Source: Saccoglossus kowalevskii (lineage: Eukaryota > Hemichordata > Enteropneusta > Harrimaniidae). Taken from it: DNA of 14,817 nt. The notes below the pieces were generated by a model. It did not search any database and was not told where the DNA came from. It saw nothing but the letters and a program-made list of their open reading frames with translations. This document shows positions 9,801-14,817 of this stretch, one piece after another; positions within the stretch are counted from its first letter, which is position 1, and the number at the start of each line of letters is the position of its first letter. Made by a program: the position numbers and the translations under genes. Location: the NCBI RefSeq assembly GCF_000003605.2, contig NW_003134842.1, positions 192,326-207,142 of the forward strand, written 5' to 3'.

Positions 9801-10154
9801 ATTTCGAGTATTTTTCTTCTGATTATACAACGAAAACACGATCAAACTGGTCGTAGCATACCTCTACTAGTCTTTTTTTGCATCTATACTAAGATGGATT
9901 GAATGATCGGACCGGTGGGGATCGTACCTTGAGTTTAACAAGAGAAACGAACACTATCCATGCACTTTCGCATATCCCTTGGAGCTTATAATTGAATGTT
10001 TAAACAATGCACTGACCAATTCTCTCTTCTGTACATAGGGTATGTAAAATAAAAAAAAACAAAAAAACAATATCTTACCAGTTATAAGTAGTAGACAAAC
10101 ACCTGCAAGTAGTATGGCAGATAAAGCCGCTGCAGAATTGGATCGAATATTCAT
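6563..10154 (-). CDS. METTL24-like SAM-dependent methyltransferase, six coding exons
   Basis: Joining six minus-strand exons (10079-10154, 9423-9502, 8670-8950, 8214-8285, 7041-7203, 6563-6871) gives 981 bases, or 326 residues plus stop. All introns are GT-AG and all phases agree. Residues 8-24 are a hydrophobic signal anchor after a single Arg, so the rest should be lumenal or secreted. N31-V-T and N69-V-S are N-glycosylation sequons. The catalytic part shows DGGWFVC (122-128), SAM-binding YSFGI (143-147), FDEEM (153-157), DPS (168-170), WKMRSLD (208-214) and EYLKFDIEKSEY (228-239). It ends in a C-x-E-V-F-F-V-N tail. These match the Methyltransf_22/METTL24 family; human METTL24 is of similar length (about 366). 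The substrate is unknown in the family. No disabling mutation is seen. Species and paralogue are not determined. Confidence 0.88.
7041..7203 (-). CDS. Methyltransferase exon 5
   Basis: 163 bases between acceptor tattccag and donor GAT|GTAAGT. It encodes the family block IGLPDHKHSERVWFFNTGL, a variable loop, then WKMRSLDKIFEENDHTD, which leads to the next beta strand. It leaves phase 0. Confidence 0.9.
7204..8213 (-). other. Intron 4 of the methyltransferase gene, 1.0 kb
   Basis: The longest intron. It is AT-rich, with a short ttattg-type run at about 7840-7866 and a diverged copy of the aagatggc-type repeat near 7815. The 7323-7529 minus open frame is unrecognised and not needed for the gene. 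Confidence 0.6.
8214..8285 (-). CDS. Methyltransferase exon 4: core of the SAM-binding site
   Basis: A 72-base exon between acceptor ttattag and donor CCATC|GTAAGT, phases 2 and 2. It reads IRTDWTFDEEM then CNVYSHDP, continuing YSFG from exon 3 and finishing the DPS motif with exon 5. It is too short to stand out as an open frame, but the join is exact on both sides. Confidence 0.88.
8670..8950 (-). CDS. Methyltransferase exon 3: N-terminal half of the catalytic domain
   Basis: The acceptor is cattacag and the donor TTTTGG|GTATGA (phase 2). The exon encodes the linker with sequon N69, then the FLRFIYNL block, FYCNNFRRVG, the DGGWFVC motif and the CVVYSF half of the SAM-binding motif. Its last Gly is completed in exon 4. 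Confidence 0.88.
9095..9370 (+). other. Unidentified coding-like frame inside intron 2, opposite strand
   Basis: The frame is open from a stop near 9092 to TGA at 9368-9370, wholly within intron 2 of the minus-strand methyltransferase gene. The translation looks protein-like: NDPERLVTKHSIVYELGKLI, then a charged helix EREQKKTKQAIKLIEDAL, then SLYFNNSEQMANKVCAKI. No ATG begins it; the first residues come from non-ATG codons, so it may be a fragment of a longer reading frame carried in by a transposon. I do not recognise the family. Confidence 0.3.
9423..9502 (-). CDS. Methyltransferase exon 2: lumenal stem
   Basis: An 80-base exon predicted from phase. Exon 1 ends in phase 1 and exon 3 needs phase 0, and this segment supplies exactly two bases plus 26 codons with no stop. 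The acceptor is ttaatag and the donor TCG|GTAAAT. It encodes a polar stem with RNVTCHCE (sequon and two Cys). The shifted acceptor 10 bases downstream would run into a stop. There is no homology support, so this is the least certain exon. Confidence 0.6.
10079..10154 (-). CDS. Methyltransferase exon 1: start and signal anchor
   Basis: ATG at 10154 has a purine at -3 and an in-frame stop upstream with no earlier ATG, so this start is well placed. The exon encodes 25 residues plus one base, including the hydrophobic segment AALSAILLAGVCLLLI. It ends at a strong donor (ACTG|GTAAGA), phase 1. A non-coding upstream exon is possible because a ctacag acceptor-like site lies about 20 bases 5' of the ATG. 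Confidence 0.75.
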
Positions 10155-13100
10155 GACTATGTCAGCACACTGTAGCCCACAAACGTTATAAGCTCAATGA
10201 GAAATATAACGCATACTTAAGGCACCATATGGTGAAACATGGATATGCTAATTACATAAAAAAGTCAGTGGGTGTGTTCAGTAGTGCTTTCAAACATTCG
10301 ATTGTATTGATGCTATTTGATGACGTATGATTTGTTGGTCATTGGGGGCGCTATCATTGGCCGATCTCTAGAAACACCTTTAAAACAGTAGAGGCACGAG
10401 GTACAAATGCAATGAGAAACATCAACATGATTTTCATTTTCTTGAGCAAGATGCAATTGATAAAATATATTTTGAACAGCGTGGTTCTTCAACTTGTCTA
10501 TAACCAGCATTCTTGTCATTTGAAAGACAACTTAGTTCTCTATTGCATTGGTAAATAAGATATGTGGATTGTGCAGTAGACCTTTAAATGAAACATACTT
10601 TCACATTCCATGCATAGATACAGTAATATTGTCATACATAGCGTCCTACGTTAAATAGAGATGTACACTATATCATTTCTTCAATCTGCCACACTGTGTG
10701 CATGTAAGACATTAGAAATAATTAAAACATCAAATATTTTAAATATTTTTTTTAATATTTGCAGTGGAGAAACTAGTAAAGTAACGCAACTCGTGAAACA
10801 AGATCACTTACAAAAAAGCTGATCAATTTAATACAGCTGTAACATCCAGTAAACACCCCATCGGAACAAAAGTAAATAAAGAATGCTCCTAAGACGGGTT
10901 CAAGTTAAACATTTATTTATGTTGTAAAATAGGGACTGAAACTTTCAATGTTTGCACCACAAAAATAAAAAATCTTACCAAATAATACAGGGAGTGCAGT
11001 TTATACTGCCACTTACTTACCATTCAGTCAGAAAAATGTGCCATCGTATGGCAGGAAAATTTCACAAGTTTCTTTTAAAATACACAGGAATTTAAACCAA
11101 ACAAATAAGAACTCCCAACAAAATATGAATATCCTCTCAAAATGGTTCAAGTAAAAAATAATTAAGTTCGCTTAAACTGGTACAACTTTCCAAGTGACAG
11201 TATACTATGTCATGTGGCATAGATCAATGGTTACGTCATGGCATAAGATATACTGGTTTCTCAAAACCTGAACACGTGTTTGATGTCGTGACATTTAACA
11301 TTGTGAAAAGAGCGTGTCCAAATATCTTGCAGACATTAACTATAAATTTAAGTTAGGAGGTGACTGTAAACGAAAACTGTAATCTTGTGACAACATTGAA
11401 TTTTCTATTCCAGGAAGAAACATGAACATAAATGCGTCAACCTTAATTGGGTGGTGCGATTGAAATTTATCTCACCTCCATCTGATAAAAATACAATATA
11501 AACAATCTTGTTACTAATTCAGAAAGTTGCGCTCATTTCCGCCATATCTGATACACTCAGGTATTATACGTTTGACATTACGAGTCTCGTAATATATGTA
11601 GTAAATAAATAAACAGTAAAATAGACAATGATTAACAAATTATATCTCTTATATATAATGTAATATATGCCCTGTACTAAAAATATCTATATAAGTTCGG
11701 TATACACTTAAATCCTTAAAACATTATGTGCCCCCTCTCCCCACCGTAGTCACGTAGTATTTTGTTCACAGTAAACGCGATCAAGACTTCGCGGGCGAAT
11801 TCAATTCCAATGAGCTTCATTGCTCTGCCCCCCGTTTCTCGTTTTACTGCATTAGGTGTAATATTTATACTACTATCGGAAACAACCTACAGCTGGCATA
11901 GTTATTCCTTACAGAACGTCAATGCAAATCAACACCCAATCGTGGAAAAGTGGGTGAATCTGCTTTGAAGAGAATTTTAAAGAAAAGCTTACCACTTGAA
12001 AAATAAAAATATTACAAAAATGCACCCTAATACATGCTAAACATAACACAAGCAAATTTCCACTAGTTCTAATACATGCTCAATTGTGCTACGTTTAATG
12101 TTTCTAATCAAACGTGCATAATGCTTGCGGGCTATAACAGAAGAGAGTAATCACTGTTTATCTCATATTCAATTTTCCTAACATGTTTTTAAAGGAAATT
12201 TGTATATTTTTAAATACGTATAGGTCTATAATATCATGATTAACATATGCGCTGTATTTCATGCATATATTAACGTAGTTTTAAGATTTATTATTTTTTT
12301 CTCAGTTTTTGAAGAAAAAAAAACGAACCATGTACACATTACCCAGCTTTTTCGATATGCTACATAAATTGTGACTTTGAGAAACGTCACAGACTTCCAT
12401 CTTCCAAGTATTTTTGTATGACAACGTCTTATCTAAACATTCAATACAATTATTCACCTAGGCAGATGAACTCTGGTTGTTCAAACATCACTGTTCTATG
12501 TGGAAGGTCAAATACAAATATTGATATACTGCGATAGCTACCATTAGGGCAGGATAAGCTCACTCATTTGCAAACACCTGGTATCACTTTTCGGTCTTTA
12601 TCTCGAGGTACATATTGTACATTAATTGTTCTACTGTACACGTTGACCCATGTATGTATAAGTAAATAGTTATATGTTCATTGTTGAAATGCATGAAAAT
12701 AAACAAATATGACCACTAGTTGACAATTTTGAATTAATTCATACAACAACACTAGAATGCATTTGCAAGCAGAAACAAGTTCGAGCAATTAGGCTTTTTG
12801 AAAACAGCACCTACTTTCTGCTGTAAGCTATTGAAGTGTATTGTTTTCAGGCTTTTCAGTTGTGTCTATATATAAAAGACCCTGCAATTTTAATTATCTT
12901 TAATTATGCCATTTAAAACATTTGTTTTGTTACCTGTAATGATCCGTAAAATATATCGATAAGACCGTATCGATGGCATCAACGTGTAAAATTGGGGAGA
13001 GTAAGTTTGTGGGTGTATGCCGAAGACACGCCCCCTCTTTAAAATTATCCAAACACCAATTTTTTTTCACAATGTGCCATATTAGGAGAAATATTACTGT

Positions 13101-13293
13101 CAGCATCTATTATTCTATTTTTGTATATTAACTCAAACCTCCAAATAGAAGTGTACATGAAATCATGGGAAGAAACAGTGTGTATTGTCGTGTGATCACT
13201 GTCATAATGGTGATTGACAGGTCATACTTGTTTACAACTCTGGAAGGACAATTGGAATATACTAGGTGTGCTTGTGATTTACATAACAAATGA
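10155..13293. other. Long AT-rich stretch upstream of the methyltransferase gene
   Basis: About 3.1 kb without a supported gene. Frames at 10313-10519 (minus) and 11762-11968 (plus) show no recognisable motif. An inverted repeat, caaatatt/aatatttg, lies at 10731-10761, next to a gcag. Donor-like GTAAGT and GTAAGA sites on the minus strand near 11018 and 10977 could mark untranslated 5' exons of the methyltransferase gene, but no acceptor evidence fixes them. GC content rises locally at about 11760-11960 without an explanation. Confidence 0.5.
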
Positions 13294-13362
13294 TGGTTAC
13301 GAACTACAGACTTGCTTGCATGTCATCGTGAGGTGAGAGAGCTGCCAGAAAGACTACTTTCT

Positions 13363-13425
13363 GATTGGCTCCTGTAGAAACCCAGGTGGTGTACATGAAA
13401 CTGGGCCATTTATGCTCTATAAATA
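13363..13425 (+). promoter_or_regulatory. Inverted CCAAT box and TATA box
   Basis: gattggct (13363-13370) is an inverted CCAAT element, and ctataaatagg (TATA core 13418-13425) follows about 50 bases later, a normal RNA polymerase II core promoter spacing. The start would fall near 13445-13455. It is probably the promoter of the surrounding candidate LTR. No downstream coding frame on this strand is evident. Confidence 0.4.
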
Positions 13426-13669
13426 GGCTATACTGAGGACAGTTGTGGTCCACCATTTCAATTGAGTACTCTGTGGTTGCTGCTACATAACAATATTGTG
13501 AGACAAGTGACACAGGCTTCAATCATCATTCTGTGAGACTTGCATGAACTGCTAGTCTGTCATCAATTTCCACACCCTGGAACTGTGAGTTATCACCAAT
13601 GCACACTTCTTTAGGCAATCCCCTATTTTAGTGAATTTATTCATTGTATTATTCTGTGCTTTGTTTCTT

Positions 13670-13691
13670 GATATTTTGGTGATATTTTGGT
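13670..13691 (+). repeat. 11-bp tandem duplication
   Basis: gatattttggt occurs twice without a gap, inside the candidate LTR. It is a simple slippage-type duplication. Confidence 0.8.
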
Positions 13692-13816
13692 GTGCGTTTT
13701 TAATTTCCAGTAGTAGTGTCTTGCAGTGAAAGAACCCTCGTGTCCAGTGCGAGTTCTGTGGGTGGCCCTCTCCATAAGCAGGCCTAGCACTGTGACAGTT
13801 ACGTCTCTTTGAGGAA

Positions 13817-13822
13817 AATAAA
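13817..13822 (+). terminator. Candidate polyadenylation signal
   Basis: AATAAA about 395 bases downstream of the TATA box on the same strand. It fits the R/U5 part of an LTR or the end of a short non-coding transcript. Confidence 0.35.
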
Positions 13823-13966
13823 ATTGCAAAATGAGTTTCGTCGTCATTGATTTCCATAACACTTTATACAATGAAGTAACAAAAATGTTCAAAACAACAT
13901 GCATATTTTATTACAAAATTATTTACATACCATCTGAATTTACGGTGTAAAATTATTACTGTCTGT

Positions 13967-14024
13967 GGAAAAAACAGTCGAAGTCAAGATCATCATCATC
14001 TTGATTTCGCTGTCGATATTTTCC
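13967..14024. repeat. Long imperfect hairpin, pre-miRNA-like
   Basis: The left arm (ggaaaa, acag, cgaag, tcaagat) pairs with the right arm (atcttga, tttcg, ctgt, ttttcc) around a 7-base loop, catcatc (13991-13997). I count about 22 pairs, with one bulged T, one G-U pair (on the plus-strand transcript) and one asymmetric internal loop. The size approaches that of a short microRNA precursor, but no expression or conservation evidence is available. Confidence 0.45.
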
Positions 14025-14179
14025 GGTCGTACACAAACACAAAGCAATTTTCGTTATGTTTTACAGCACGATGCTGTGTCTAACTAAAACAAATCTCCGA
14101 ATATTGACGATAGTAGATATTTCCGTGATGTTAAAATACGATCTGTTGGTACTGGTAGGTAAATTCATTGTAGACGAAT

Positions 14180-14221
14180 ATTTTATTTTATTAATGTTTT
14201 ATTTTATTAATATTTTATTTT
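14180..14221 (+). repeat. 16-bp tandem repeat, 2.6 copies
   Basis: The unit attttattttattaat is at 14180-14195, with one substitution at 14196-14211, then a partial third copy to 14221. The 14056-14283 plus frame runs through it and is not credible as a gene. Confidence 0.85.
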
Positions 14222-14596
14222 CGTCATCGGAACACGTTACCAGAATACATCGGAACTCACATACTGTACATAAAGTTGTGTAAGGTATACATGCGCGAGA
14301 CATGGACAACAGTGTCGCTGTTTATAATTTCATGATTGCAAAGCATAACTAGGACAACAACTCAGCTAGCAAATATACACGTTGGTGGGTGGGCGTACGT
14401 ACGTGCAAGTCATAAAATATATATGCACATTTATCGAACAACAACAGCTGTAAACATAATTTCAAAATCATCCCCTATTAAGGTAGCAACAGCGGGAAAT
14501 CTGGTCAAATTTTCATGTTTTTTTTAATAATCGGTATATCACTTTCTTTTAGTGTATTTTTTTAGTGCAGCTAACAAAAAATAGTACTAATGTTAA
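14222..14596. other. Non-coding stretch before the reverse transcriptase relic
   Basis: AT-rich with a short alternating run, gtacgtacgt (14397-14404 region). Nothing recognisable as a gene is seen. Confidence 0.5.
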
Positions 14597-14815
14597 TTAG
14601 GATGCAGGTAGGGGATACTTATCAGATATAATGGCTTTGTTTACATCTCGCAAGTCTACACAAAGTCTAATATCGCCGGTCTTTCTGCGTGCAACAACTA
14701 AATTTGAAATCCACGGAGAATTATCAATGCGTTCAATAATGTCCAAATTCTCAAGACGACTCAATTCCTTTGAAACTTCCCCGCGTACTGTTAGCGGTAA
14801 TCGTCGAAGTTTCTG
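14597..14815 (-). pseudogene. Ty3/gypsy reverse transcriptase fragment, partial at right edge
   Basis: The minus-strand frame from the window edge encodes 72 residues of the N-terminal part of a Ty3/gypsy reverse transcriptase (RNA-templated DNA synthesis of the element). The order is typical: an LRRLPLTVRGEVSKELSRLE helix, DIIERIDNSPW, then NLVVARRKTGDIRLCVDLRDVNKA, and KYPLP. After PLP the match ends and TAA follows (14597-14599), so the catalytic YxDD region is missing on this side. The upstream part (protease and Gag) would lie to the right, outside the window. It faces the opposite way from the Gag relic at the left edge, so it is a separate insertion. Very likely a dead fragment. Confidence 0.88.
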
Positions 14816-14817
14816 TG

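Larger units (their letters stand above)
13294..13870 (+). mobile_element. Candidate solo LTR
   Basis: This 577-base segment starts with TGGTTACG, ends with ATACA, and is flanked by ATGA on both sides (13290-13293 and 13871-13874), as expected of a TG...CA LTR with a 4-base target duplication. Inside, in LTR order, are an inverted CCAAT box (13363-13370), a TATA box (13418-13425) and AATAAA (13817-13822), which lies 49 bases from the right end. Base composition is less AT-rich than the surroundings. No second copy or internal region lies in the window, so this would be a recombined single LTR. A 4-base match can arise by chance. A host promoter is the alternative. Confidence 0.35.

Noticed and set aside
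10313-10519. Minus-strand frame as an extra upstream exon of the methyltransferase gene
   Set aside because: The gene already has a well-placed ATG at 10154 with an upstream in-frame stop; the frame resembles nothing in the family.
11762-11968. Plus-strand frame with a hydrophobic stretch as a small membrane protein
   Set aside because: One weak hydrophobic run and no other evidence; only a local rise in GC makes it stand out.
13552-13857. 101-codon minus-strand frame as a gene
   Set aside because: It lies antisense across the candidate LTR and encodes no motif I recognise; two overlapping frames there compete equally.
14056-14283. 75-codon plus-strand hydrophobic frame as a membrane protein
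   Set aside because: Its hydrophobic part is simply the translation of the 16-base tandem repeat at 14180-14221.
1-14817. CRISPR arrays, bacterial operons or phage modules
   Set aside because: No regularly spaced repeats, no ribosome-binding-site-led gene runs, and clear spliced-gene structure; the DNA is eukaryotic.

Overview
The window is AT-rich animal nuclear DNA, most likely from a marine invertebrate; I cannot name the species. Three things support this. There is a multi-exon gene with GT-AG introns. There are relics of two animal LTR-retrotransposon superfamilies (Ty3/gypsy and BEL/Pao). Gene density is low, with long AT-rich stretches that hold no coding signal. I saw no bacterial operon structure, tRNA, rRNA or CRISPR array, although RNA genes could not be searched for systematically by eye.

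Left part (1-4970): a retrotransposon graveyard. A Ty3/gypsy-type Gag relic runs in from the left edge (3-906) with a frameshift and a damaged second zinc knuckle. It is followed by about 2.7 kb with little recognisable content, apart from a tiny integrase-like motif near 1743 and a few short hairpins. A second, unrelated Gag relic of the BEL/Pao superfamily lies at about 3640-4454. It has several stop codons, a frame change and lost cysteines. A repeat-like block (about 4444-4780) and a short, very basic open frame (4774-4968) follow.

Centre (6156-10154, minus strand): the only convincing host gene. I could assemble six exons by reading frame, splice sites and phase: 10079-10154, 9423-9502, 8670-8950, 8214-8285, 7041-7203 and 6563-6871. 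They join in frame into a 326-residue protein. It has an N-terminal signal anchor followed by a METTL24-like (Methyltransf_22-type) SAM-dependent methyltransferase domain. Exons 1, 2 and 4 are short and were found from splice phase rather than from open-frame length. Intron 2 carries an unidentified coding-like frame on the opposite strand.

Right part (10155-14817): mostly non-coding. A stretch at about 13294-13870 has an inverted CCAAT box, a TATA box and a downstream AATAAA. It could be bounded by TG...CA with a 4-base flanking repeat, so it is a candidate solo LTR or promoter. A long imperfect hairpin lies at 13967-14024 and a 16-base tandem repeat at 14180-14221. At the right edge, on the minus strand, is the start of a Ty3/gypsy reverse transcriptase, interrupted at the conserved PLP motif.

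I found no evidence of a new multi-gene system. The most valuable results are the reconstructed methyltransferase gene, the two Gag relics, the candidate LTR and the unidentified intronic frame.
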